Source: an uncultured Granulicatella sp.
Lineage (GTDB): Bacteria > Bacillota > Bacilli > Lactobacillales > Aerococcaceae
Direction of reading: 5' to 3'
DNA length: 21,765 bases
Assembly: GCA_947254045.1 (NCBI GenBank)
Contig: CAMYBO010000006.1
Location: 1 to 21,765, forward strand
Under the pieces are notes generated by a model. The model was not told where the DNA came from. It was given only the letters and a program-made list of their open reading frames with translations, and ran no database searches. Position 1 is the first letter of the stretch, and each line of letters opens with the position of its first letter. This document shows, in pieces, positions 1 through 6,830 of this stretch. The translations under genes and the position numbers were made by a program.

Positions 1-45
1 ACCTGTGTTAGGTCGTCGGCAGCGTCAGATGTGTATAAGAGACAG
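1..45. other. Nextera/Tn5 sequencing adapter left at contig end
   Basis: Bases 13-45 match the 33-base Illumina Nextera read-1 adapter exactly; 27-45 is the 19-base Tn5 mosaic end (AGATGTGTATAAGAGACAG). The 12 bases before it would fit the end of the P5 oligo (AC) followed by a 10-base index, but that part is inference. This is library-preparation sequence, not genome. True genomic sequence begins at about base 46, and anything upstream of the first gene is missing. Confidence 0.97.
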
Positions 46-89
46 GATAAGGAAAACTAGACGCCTAATGTGAGTGGAGGTAAGTCAAA

Positions 90-281
90 ATGAGTAAGTT
101 TTTAGTTGGTAATTATTTGTTTTACGGTGCTATTTTCGGGTTAGCATCATCACTTCTTCTTTATTACTTCTTACCTGATTTTTTCTTATTATTTGTTCAT
201 CTATCGACGATTTGTTTTTATCTAGCATTACTGTATGCTTTTCTTAAATTCGTATACAAAAAAATCAAACATAAATCTTAA
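90..281 (+). CDS. small two-helix membrane protein, unknown function
   Basis: This gene encodes 63 residues starting at an ATG preceded by GGAGG at 76-80, nine bases upstream, so translation is likely. Two hydrophobic stretches (about residues 6-29 and 32-54) are followed by a basic tail (KKIKHKS), which suggests two membrane helices with both ends in the cytoplasm. I do not recognise a family. A strong terminator follows immediately. Because the contig begins only about 45 genomic bases upstream, it may be the last gene of an operon whose earlier members are not in the window. Its function cannot be inferred from the neighbours. Confidence 0.6.
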   Translation: MSKFLVGNYLFYGAIFGLASSLLLYYFLPDFFLLFVHLSTICFYLALLYAFLKFVYKKIKHKS

Positions 282-292
282 AAATGAATAAT

Positions 293-341
293 TGAAGCTA
301 CCTTAAAAAGTTGTACTTTTTAAGGTAGCTTCATCTTTTTT
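293..341. terminator. bidirectional intrinsic terminator
   Basis: An 18-bp perfect inverted repeat (294-311 with 315-332) encloses a three-base loop. On the plus strand it is followed by a short T-tract (336-341). On the minus strand it is followed by a T-rich stretch (complement of 283-293). It separates the convergent genes at 90-281 (plus) and copA (minus), whose stop codon at 340-342 touches the structure. Confidence 0.9.
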
Positions 342-2592
342 ACTTTTCCAATTTTGATAATTTATGATTCAATCTTAATGCGTTTAGCACCACTGATACG
401 GAACTGAAACTCATTGCAGCGCCTGCAATCATCGGACTTAATAATGGTCCTCCAAAGAAATGTAAGACGCCCATTGCTACTGGAATTCCAATCACATTAT
501 ATATAAATGCCCAGAATAAGTTTTCTTTAATCGTCATCATTGTCATTTTACTTAATTGAATTGTTTTAGCCACTAATCTTAAATCATCTTGCATCATTAC
601 CATATCGGCTGTTTCAATCGCAACATCTACTCCAGATCCAATCGCAATTCCGACTGTTGCTTTTGCCAATGCTGGAGCATCATTAATACCATCTCCAACC
701 ATGGCTACTTGATAGCCTTCATCTAATAATTGTTGGACAACACTTGCTTTTTCATTTGGTAATACTTGGCTATATACTGTCTCAATTCCTACTTCATTCG
801 CAATTGCTTTTGCTGTTTTTTCATGATCTCCTGTGACCATTCTGACTTGAAGTCCTAAAGCTTTCATTTGTTGAATTGCTTCTTTACTAGTTGCTTTAAT
901 TGTATCTGCAACTACAATCATTCCCGCTACTTGTTTTTGAATCGCTACGAACATTGCTGTTTGTCCTTGAGAAGCTACTTCATCAATCACTGTGTTAAAA
1001 TCATCCACCGCAATTTCTTGATTTTGTAATAATAAATGATTTCCTAGTAATACTTCTTTTCCATCTACAATCCCTTGAATTCCCATACCAGAAATAGATT
1101 GGAATTGTTCAATTGGTAAAACGTCAAATTCTTGTTTTTCAGCTTCTTCCACGATGGCTTTTCCTAATGGATGTTCAGAATGTTTTTCAATAGAAGCTGC
1201 TACTTTTAGCACTTCTTTTTTTGAATAATCGTTGAATACTTGAATATCGACTACTTTAGGTTTACCATTTGTAATCGTTCCTGTTTTATCTAGTAAAACA
1301 ACACCGACATGTCCAGCTTCTTCTAAAGCTGCACTACTTTTAATTAAAATGCCTCTTTTAGCACCGAAACCTGTTCCTACCATAATGGCAGTTGGAGTGG
1401 CTAATCCTAATGCACATGGACATGCAATCACTAAAACAGAAATCATCACCGTCACGACAAATTCAAATGATTCTCCACCAATGAATCCCCAATAAAGACC
1501 TGCTAATAGAGATAATCCCATTACGATTGGAACAAAAATTCCGGCTACACGGTCTGCGATAGCAGCAATTGGTGCTTTAGAACCTTGCGCTTCTTCTACT
1601 AAACGAATAATTTGAGATAATGTTGTATCTTTTCCAACTTGACTCACTTCCACTTGGAATGAACCAGTTGTATTCAATGTAGCACCAACAACTTTGCTTC
1701 CTTTTTTTTTGAAGACTGGTACACTTTCTCCAGTAATCATGGATTCATCAACAAAGCTTTCACCAGAAAGAATCACACCATCAACAGGAATTTTTTCACC
1801 TGGTCGCACGAAGACTACTTCTCCAATTTGTAATTCCTCTACTGGAACTTCTACTTCTTTTCCATCACGAATAACTGTTGCCACTTTTGGAGATAAAGCA
1901 ACTAACGATTGAATTGCTTGAGAAGTTCTACCTTTTGTTAAAGTTTCAAAATATTTTCCAACTGTAATAAAAGCTAAAATCACTGCTGCTGATTCTACAT
2001 AGAGGTGCATCACATAATGATACTCTCCAGAAAAAATACGAATGGTACTCCATACACTATATAAAATCGCAGCACTTGTTCCCAGTGCGACTAATGAATC
2101 CATATTCGGATGCTTTCTAACCAATGCTTTAAATCCATTCACAAAATAACTACGACCAACCCATAAAATAGGAGCTACTAAAATTAATTGCGTTACAGAA
2201 AATACAATTGGATGCTCCATTGGTTGTAAGAACTGCGGAAGAGGAAGTCCAACCATTTCTCCCATCGCAATATATAGTAAAACAATGGCAAATACGCCAG
2301 ATACCCACGCTCTTACTTTAAGCGAGTGTAATTGTTTTTCTTTTTTTGCTGCTGTTTTTTCAACAACATTTTCTTCCTCTTGAATTAAATTTGCTTGATA
2401 TCCTGCTTGAGAAACAGCTTCAATTACTTTTTGTACATCTGAATCTTCTTGATTAAACTGCACCATCATTTTTTCTGTTGCAAGGTTAACAGTTGCTTTT
2501 TTCACATTTGGTAGTGCATTAACAGCTTTCTCAACTGTAAGTACACAACTAGCACAATGCAATCCTTCTAATTCAAATTCTTCTTTTTTCAT
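340..2592 (-). CDS. copA: copper-exporting P1B-type ATPase
   Basis: CopA pumps Cu(I) out of the cytoplasm using ATP. The 750-residue protein has one N-terminal heavy-metal-associated domain with the binding motif GLHCASC near residue 13. It then has the TGES actuator motif, the membrane CPC motif (ACPCALGLATP), the phosphorylation site DKTGT, the SEHPLGKA nucleotide-binding motif and GDGINDAPAL. The last two helices carry FIYNVIG and MSFSSVSVVLNALRL, the signatures of Cu(I)-specific P1B-1 pumps. The longest reading frame starts at a GTG (2604) that lies inside the AAGAAGGTGG ribosome binding site; the ATG at 2590-2592, eight bases after it, is the better start. It is monocistronic between terminators and is preceded by a promoter and cop box. 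No copY or copZ is in the window. Confidence 0.95.
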   Translation of the reverse strand: MKKEEFELEGLHCASCVLTVEKAVNALPNVKKATVNLATEKMMVQFNQEDSDVQKVIEAVSQAGYQANLIQEEENVVEKTAAKKEKQLHSLKVRAWVSGVFAIVLLYIAMGEMVGLPLPQFLQPMEHPIVFSVTQLILVAPILWVGRSYFVNGFKALVRKHPNMDSLVALGTSAAILYSVWSTIRIFSGEYHYVMHLYVESAAVILAFITVGKYFETLTKGRTSQAIQSLVALSPKVATVIRDGKEVEVPVEELQIGEVVFVRPGEKIPVDGVILSGESFVDESMITGESVPVFKKKGSKVVGATLNTTGSFQVEVSQVGKDTTLSQIIRLVEEAQGSKAPIAAIADRVAGIFVPIVMGLSLLAGLYWGFIGGESFEFVVTVMISVLVIACPCALGLATPTAIMVGTGFGAKRGILIKSSAALEEAGHVGVVLLDKTGTITNGKPKVVDIQVFNDYSKKEVLKVAASIEKHSEHPLGKAIVEEAEKQEFDVLPIEQFQSISGMGIQGIVDGKEVLLGNHLLLQNQEIAVDDFNTVIDEVASQGQTAMFVAIQKQVAGMIVVADTIKATSKEAIQQMKALGLQVRMVTGDHEKTAKAIANEVGIETVYSQVLPNEKASVVQQLLDEGYQVAMVGDGINDAPALAKATVGIAIGSGVDVAIETADMVMMQDDLRLVAKTIQLSKMTMMTIKENLFWAFIYNVIGIPVAMGVLHFFGGPLLSPMIAGAAMSFSSVSVVLNALRLNHKLSKLEK

Positions 2593-2613
2593 ATGTAAAA
2601 CCACCTTCTTAAA

Positions 2614-2627
2614 TTTACATTTGTAAA
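2614..2627 (-). promoter_or_regulatory. cop box, CopY-type operator of copA
   Basis: TTTACATTTGTAAA contains the Lactobacillales cop-box core TACAnnTGTA (2616-2625). It lies just downstream of the copA -10 box and upstream of its ribosome binding site, the usual place for repression. By family knowledge CopY releases this site when copper is high; no CopY is encoded in this window. Confidence 0.88.
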
Positions 2628-2639
2628 CTTTACGATTTT

Positions 2640-2667
2640 ATTATATCTCTTTTTGAAAAAATGTCAA
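2640..2667 (-). promoter_or_regulatory. copA promoter
   Basis: On the minus strand TTGACA (2662-2667) and TATAAT (2640-2645) are separated by 16 bases, giving two consensus hexamers. The -35 box nearly abuts the T-tract of the sstT terminator, so the two transcription units are packed with almost no spare sequence. Confidence 0.85.
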
Positions 2668-2669
2668 AC

Positions 2670-2695
2670 AAAAAAGAAGACTTTTTTCAGTCTTC
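2670..2695 (-). terminator. intrinsic terminator of sstT
   Basis: On the minus strand a 7-bp stem (2689-2695 with 2676-2682) with a six-base loop is followed by six T residues (complement of 2670-2675). It begins ten bases after the sstT stop codon. Confidence 0.85.
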
Positions 2696-2705
2696 CTTAG
2701 AAATG

Positions 2706-3947
2706 TTATTCTGCTAATTCAGGACGAACATTAATTACTCGACCTTCTTTTTTCCATTGACGGAATTCTGCTGCTGCTGTGAATAAAACGTCTGTTGATG
2801 AATTTAAGGCAGTTTCACAAGAATCTTGTAATACCCCAATAATAAATCCAACCCCAACAACTTGCATCGCAATATCATTTGAAATTCCGAATAAGCTACA
2901 TGCTACAGGAATTAATAATAATGATCCACCAGTTACTCCAGAAGCACCACATGCTGCTACTGTTGATAAGACACTTAGTACTAACGCTGTTAAAAAGTCC
3001 ACTTGAATTCCTAAAGTATTTACAGCCGCTAATGACAATACTGTAATTGTAATAGTTGCACCCGCCATATTAATGGTTGCCCCTAAAGGAATTGATACTG
3101 AATAGCTATCTTCATCTAATCCTAAATCTTTACATAATTCCATATTTACTGGAATATTTGCTGCTGAACTACGAGTGAAGAATGCTGTAATTCCACTATC
3201 TTTTAAGCAACGCAATACTAATGGATAAGGATTTTCTTTAATCATAAAGAATACAATAATTGGATTCATAATTAATGCTACAAAGAACATACTTCCAACT
3301 AACACTAAAATTAACTCACCATAATTCGCAAATACTCCTACTCCATTTTCTGAAACAGTTGTATAAACTAAGCCCATAATTCCAAATGGTGCAAAGCTAA
3401 TCACTACTTTAACAACATGACTTGTTGCATCTGCCACTTGTTGTAAAAATGATTTTGTTGCTTCATCTGCTTTACGGAATGCCAATCCAAAAACAACTGC
3501 CCAAGATAAAATACCAATATAGTTTCCACTCATTAAAGCATTCACTGGATTATCTACTAATTTTAAAATTAAGGTTTGTAATACAGAAGCAATTCCTTCT
3601 GGCGCTTTAATCTCTGATACTGTATCTGTTAGTGTTAATGTAATTGGGAATGAAAAACTAACAAGAACTCCCACTAACGCTGCTGCAAAAGTTCCGAATA
3701 AATATAAAATCACAATTGATTTCATATTTGTTTCATGTCCTTCTTTATGTTGAGCTAACGCACTTAATACAATAAAGAATACTAATAATGGTGCGATTGC
3801 TTTTAACGCACTTACGAATACTGTCCCGATAGTTCCTACCACTGCAGCTTGTGGAACGAAAATTCCTAATAAAATACCGATAATCATACCAACGACGATT
3901 CGGTTAATCAAACTTAATTGATTCCAAAAACTTAATACTTGTTTCAT
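2706..3947 (-). CDS. sstT: sodium:serine/threonine symporter
   Basis: SstT imports serine and threonine with sodium and belongs to the dicarboxylate/amino acid:cation symporter (DAACS) family. The 413-residue length is typical. The N-terminus (MKQVLSFWNQLSLINRI) and the family segments FFTRSSAANIPVN (a serine-rich re-entrant loop) and GATINMAGATITITV (a substrate and sodium-binding helix) are recognisable, among about eight to nine hydrophobic helices. The ATG is preceded by AGGGG at ordinary spacing. It has its own promoter (3980-4009) and terminator, so it is a single-gene unit. A palindrome with the same core as the copA operator lies upstream of the promoter, which is unexpected for an amino acid transporter. 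Confidence 0.93.
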   Translation of the reverse strand: MKQVLSFWNQLSLINRIVVGMIIGILLGIFVPQAAVVGTIGTVFVSALKAIAPLLVFFIVLSALAQHKEGHETNMKSIVILYLFGTFAAALVGVLVSFSFPITLTLTDTVSEIKAPEGIASVLQTLILKLVDNPVNALMSGNYIGILSWAVVFGLAFRKADEATKSFLQQVADATSHVVKVVISFAPFGIMGLVYTTVSENGVGVFANYGELILVLVGSMFFVALIMNPIIVFFMIKENPYPLVLRCLKDSGITAFFTRSSAANIPVNMELCKDLGLDEDSYSVSIPLGATINMAGATITITVLSLAAVNTLGIQVDFLTALVLSVLSTVAACGASGVTGGSLLLIPVACSLFGISNDIAMQVVGVGFIIGVLQDSCETALNSSTDVLFTAAAEFRQWKKEGRVINVRPELAE

Positions 3948-3979
3948 ATTCTTGCCCCTATTCTATTTATATAGCGACA

Positions 3980-4009
3980 ATCATACACAAACAAGCCCTA
4001 TTTTGTCAA
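3980..4009 (-). promoter_or_regulatory. sstT promoter
   Basis: On the minus strand TTGACA (4004-4009) and TATGAT (3980-3985) are 18 bases apart, a near-consensus vegetative promoter ending 32 bases before the sstT start codon. Confidence 0.8.
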
Positions 4010-4026
4010 TAAAAATCCTTGAATTA

Positions 4027-4040
4027 GATACATTTGTATC
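4027..4040. promoter_or_regulatory. cop-box-like palindrome upstream of sstT
   Basis: GATACATTTGTATC is palindromic apart from its two central bases. Its 10-base core TACATTTGTA (4029-4038) is identical to that of the copA operator at 2616-2625. It lies 17 bases upstream of the sstT -35 box, not over the promoter, so its effect (repression, activation or none) is uncertain. Confidence 0.55.
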
Positions 4041-4106
4041 TGTACGGAAAACACTTCTTTTTCACTGCTTTTGAGAGGAAGAAATATAAAATTTTTAATG
4101 ATATGA

Positions 4107-4144
4107 TTTTTCTACGCCATTTTTGACGTTTTGACGTAGAAAAA
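4107..4144. repeat. imperfect inverted repeat, intergenic
   Basis: TTTTTCTACGCCA (4107-4119) can pair with 4132-4144 through 12 of 13 positions. The inner part also holds a short direct repeat (TTGACGT / TTGACGT, 4123-4137). It lies between the corC-family terminator and the sstT promoter region. It lacks a clean T-tract on the minus strand, so it may be an operator or relic, not a terminator. Confidence 0.4.
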
Positions 4145-4176
4145 CTAAAATTGGCGAGATTAGCGTCCATAAATGC

Positions 4177-4208
4177 AAAAAACTACCGAGCCCTTTGACC
4201 CGATAGTT
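4177..4208 (-). terminator. intrinsic terminator of the CNNM/CorC-type gene
   Basis: On the minus strand a 10-bp stem with wobble pairs (4199-4208 with 4181-4190) is followed by six T residues (complement of 4177-4182). It begins about eight bases after the stop codon at 4216-4218. Confidence 0.8.
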
Positions 4209-4215
4209 ATGATTA

Positions 4216-5580
4216 TTATTCTTCTGTTTCTTCTTCGTTTTCTTCTTGTTCGTACACTTCTACTTCTTCTGGAGTTAGTAAGTGAACATGAATACAACGA
4301 ATTCTTCCATTTTCTACTAAAGTTGGTTTTAATAAGACGTTCTCGTTACGAACTTCTACAACTTCATCATCTTCTGGGAAATATCCTAAATCTTCTAAAA
4401 TAATTCCCGCCATTGTATCCACTTCATCTGAATCAATTGAAGTTTGGAAAATTTGATTGAATTTTTCTAATGTCATTCCCGCATCAATTAAGAAATTCTT
4501 CTCATCAATTTCACGGTAACTCATTTCTTCTACATCATACTCATCTTCAATTTCTCCGACGATTTCTTCGATTAAGTCTTCCAATGTCACGACACCTTCG
4601 ACTCCACCGTATTCATCTTTTAAAATCGCCATATGTTGACGTGTTTTTCTAAATTCTACTAATAAATCATCTACGAAAATCGTTGAAGGAACAAATAATG
4701 GCTGATGTGCTAAATCCATTAATTGGATTTGATCAAACCCTTGTTCTTTCGCCGCTCTTAAAACGTCTTTAGAATGTAAAACCCCAATTACATTGTCTTT
4801 ATCTTCTTCATAAATTGGGAAACGTGAATAAGAACTACTTAAAATGATATCGATATTTTCTGCTAAATCATCTTCCACATCAAGCATTAATGTGTCCGTT
4901 CTTGGTACCATCACTTCTCTAGCTAGTTTTGAATCAAGCGATAAAACCCCTTGAAGCATTGTAAATTCTTCTTTATCAATTGCACCATCATTGCGACTGT
5001 TTGCTAGAAGAAATTTCATTTCACTACGTGTTAATTTTCCTTGTTCATTATTAAATTGAATAGGAGTAATACGTTTTAATATTCCTGTTGAAACTGTCAA
5101 AATCCATACAAATGGTTTGAAAACTTTTTTGACAAATAAAATAATTCCTGCCGTATGTAAGGCAATCGGTTCCGCCAATTGTAAGGCAACTTGTTTTGGA
5201 TACAATTCCCCAAACACCAATGTTAAATAAGAAAGAATCAATGTCACGATTAATAATGCTAATGTTTCTGCACCCGGTACATTCTCCAATAATGGTTGAA
5301 TACGTGAAACAAAACTTGTTGCTGCAGAAGCACTTGAGAAGAATCCTGCTAAAGTAATCGCTACTTGAATGGTTGCTAAAAATTCATCTGAATTTTCTAA
5401 TAAACGCATCACTCGTTGCGCTTTCTTATCTCCTTCACTCGCTTTTTGACTCATCTTTCCTTGGTTGACCGATACAAATGCAATCTCCGCTGCTGCAAAA
5501 AATGCATTTATGGCAGTTAATAGTACAATAATTAAAATCTGGATTCCCAGCGAACTCCCATCAGAATCTGCTGTCATCAT
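4216..5580 (-). CDS. CNNM/CorC (hemolysin C-like) membrane transporter
   Basis: The 454 residues have the usual three-part architecture. First comes a CNNM (DUF21) membrane domain (about residues 10-195) with four hydrophobic helices. Next is a cytoplasmic pair of CBS domains (about 215-335, including VMVPRTDTL, FPIYEEDKDNVIGVLHSKD and EYGGVEGVVTLEDLIEEIVG). Last is a CorC_HlyC domain (about 350-435, with AGMTLEKFNQ), and then an acidic tail. Relatives transport or regulate magnesium or cobalt; the name hemolysin is historical. The start is the first of two adjacent ATGs, behind an AAAGGGG ribosome binding site. Its own promoter and terminator make it a single-gene unit. The exact ion cannot be told from sequence. 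Confidence 0.9.
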   Translation of the reverse strand: MMTADSDGSSLGIQILIIVLLTAINAFFAAAEIAFVSVNQGKMSQKASEGDKKAQRVMRLLENSDEFLATIQVAITLAGFFSSASAATSFVSRIQPLLENVPGAETLALLIVTLILSYLTLVFGELYPKQVALQLAEPIALHTAGIILFVKKVFKPFVWILTVSTGILKRITPIQFNNEQGKLTRSEMKFLLANSRNDGAIDKEEFTMLQGVLSLDSKLAREVMVPRTDTLMLDVEDDLAENIDIILSSSYSRFPIYEEDKDNVIGVLHSKDVLRAAKEQGFDQIQLMDLAHQPLFVPSTIFVDDLLVEFRKTRQHMAILKDEYGGVEGVVTLEDLIEEIVGEIEDEYDVEEMSYREIDEKNFLIDAGMTLEKFNQIFQTSIDSDEVDTMAGIILEDLGYFPEDDEVVEVRNENVLLKPTLVENGRIRCIHVHLLTPEEVEVYEQEENEEETEE

Positions 5581-5625
5581 TCAGTTATCCCCTTTACTTT
5601 GTTAATTTTTTAAAAATATACAAAT

Positions 5626-5654
5626 ATCATACTCACTTTTTGCTAAAAATGCAA
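5626..5654 (-). promoter_or_regulatory. promoter of the CNNM/CorC-type gene
   Basis: On the minus strand TTGCAT (5649-5654) and TATGAT (5626-5631) are 17 bases apart, about 45 bases upstream of the start codon. Confidence 0.65.
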
Positions 5655-5798
5655 GATATGTCCATTATATAGAGACTTTAGCTGCCCTTTTTAATAAATT
5701 TCTAGTTACTTTTTAATCAAAAAGTGGTATTATCAATAATGAAAATGTGTCTATATTTTACAAAACACGAAAATTGATTTCAAGAAAGGAGCATATCT

Positions 5799-6437
5799 AT
5801 GCTATTAAAATCACTTGTTATTCCTAAAAAGAGTTTAACGGTTGTTAAAGAATCTTGTACTCTTGAAGAAGCGATTGTTATTTTAGAAAACTCTGGATAT
5901 CGTTGCGTTCCAGTTTTAGATGAAACAGAAACTTTCTTCCGTGGAAATATTTATAAAATGCACATCTATCGTCATAAAGCAAATGGGGGCGATATGAGCT
6001 TACCAGTTACCCATTTAATTAAAAACACTACGAAATTTATCAATATTACAAGTTCGTTCTTTAAAGTGTTCTTTACAATTAAAGAATTACCTTATATTGC
6101 TGTATTAGACGATTCTCAACGTTTTTATGGTATTTTAACGCATAGTAGTTTATTAAATATGCTTCAAGAGTCTTGGAGTGTGAATAATGGTTCTTATGTT
6201 TTAACAATTATTTCTGCGGGTGAAAAGGGATCATTAGCTCAAATTTCTAAGATTATTAACAACTATGCGTCTATTGCCAATGTTATGACGTTAGATACAG
6301 AAAAGGATCGTTCGCTTCGTCGTCTGTTAATTACTCTTCCAGCAGGAGTTTCAAACGAAACATTAAATCAAATTGTTACAGCCTTAGAGAAAAAAGATTT
6401 CTCAATTGCTGAAGTAGAAGATTTGAACGACTATTAA
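5799..6437 (+). CDS. cbpA: CBS/ACT-domain protein, probable c-di-AMP-binding CbpA
   Basis: The 212-residue soluble protein has two CBS motifs in its first 130 or so residues (TLEEAIVILENSGYRCVPVL, and LPYIAVLDDSQRFYGILTH) followed by an ACT-like C-terminal domain (about 140-205, starting SYVLTIISAGEKGSLAQISK). This layout, and the segment KMHIYRHKANGGDMSLPVTH, match the family named for Listeria CbpA, which binds the second messenger cyclic di-AMP. CbpA would be a sensor, not an enzyme; its partner is not shown here. An AAAGGAG ribosome binding site lies eight bases before the ATG. It is transcribed alone, divergent from the CNNM/CorC-type gene, and ends in an elaborate hairpin. The symbol rests on recognition of the family and the ligand is inferred. 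Confidence 0.82.
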   Translation: MLLKSLVIPKKSLTVVKESCTLEEAIVILENSGYRCVPVLDETETFFRGNIYKMHIYRHKANGGDMSLPVTHLIKNTTKFINITSSFFKVFFTIKELPYIAVLDDSQRFYGILTHSSLLNMLQESWSVNNGSYVLTIISAGEKGSLAQISKIINNYASIANVMTLDTEKDRSLRRLLITLPAGVSNETLNQIVTALEKKDFSIAEVEDLNDY

Positions 6438-6451
6438 TTAGAAACGAAAAT

Positions 6452-6559
6452 AAAAATAAAAACAGAAAAAATCTACGCTTAGGTAGCTAGGGACGCCAGC
6501 AGACCTGCGGTCTCATGGCTAAAGCTACAGGCTCCGATTTTTTCTGTTTTTATTTTTTT
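6452..6559 (+). ncRNA. long structured hairpin after cbpA: terminator or small RNA
   Basis: A perfect 22-bp stem (6452-6473 with 6536-6557) encloses a 62-base, much more GC-rich insert. The insert can itself fold: GTAGCT/AGCTAC (6483-6488 with 6523-6528), GCCA/TGGC (6495-6498 with 6516-6519) and AGACC/GGTCT around a three-base loop (6501-6505 with 6509-6513). The distal arm contains runs of six, five and seven T residues, so the 3' side can act as a terminator for cbpA. The nested arrangement is far larger than an ordinary terminator. I do not recognise it as a known RNA family. It could also be a miniature repeat element. Confidence 0.5.
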
Positions 6560-6677
6560 GTGCACCATTAATCTCTTCATTTCTAATTTTTGCACGATTT
6601 ACTCATTACATTGATCTACTCACATTGTATACTAATAATCGTAAAGATGATTATCTAAAAAAGGGGGATGGGATAAA

Positions 6678-6785
6678 ATGGAAGGAATTATTGGAATACT
6701 AGAATTTTATGCTCCTGTTCTTGCATTAGGAGTCATTATTATCGGTATAGTTTACTTTATGAAAAAAAGAAATGATAAAAAATAG
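6678..6785 (+). CDS. 35-residue single-helix membrane peptide
   Basis: This short reading frame begins at an ATG ten bases after a strong AAGGGGG (6661-6667) and ends at TAG. The peptide has a short polar start (MEG), one hydrophobic helix (about residues 4-28) and a basic tail (KKRNDKK), which gives a typical N-out, C-in orientation. A TATACT -10-like hexamer lies about 50 bases upstream (6628-6633), without a convincing -35 box. The function is unknown. Its stop codon lies inside a small AT-rich hairpin shared with the convergent ABC permease gene. The ribosome binding site and membrane-peptide composition favour a real gene, but this is unproven. Confidence 0.5.
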   Translation: MEGIIGILEFYAPVLALGVIIIGIVYFMKKRNDKK

Positions 6786-6801
6786 TAAATAAACTATTTT
6801 T
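6777..6801. terminator. AT-rich bidirectional hairpin
   Basis: A 9-bp stem (6778-6786 with 6793-6801) encloses a six-base loop and is T-rich on both strands. It sits between the convergent 35-residue peptide gene and the ABC permease. It contains almost only A-T pairs, so it would be a weak terminator. Confidence 0.4.
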
Positions 6802-6830
6802 AATTATTTTCTATTTCTATTTTTCATTTT

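Noticed and set aside
27..45. 19-base Tn5 mosaic end, as if a transposon end lay here
   Set aside because: It is the inner part of a complete Nextera adapter at the contig edge; no transposase or second end is present.
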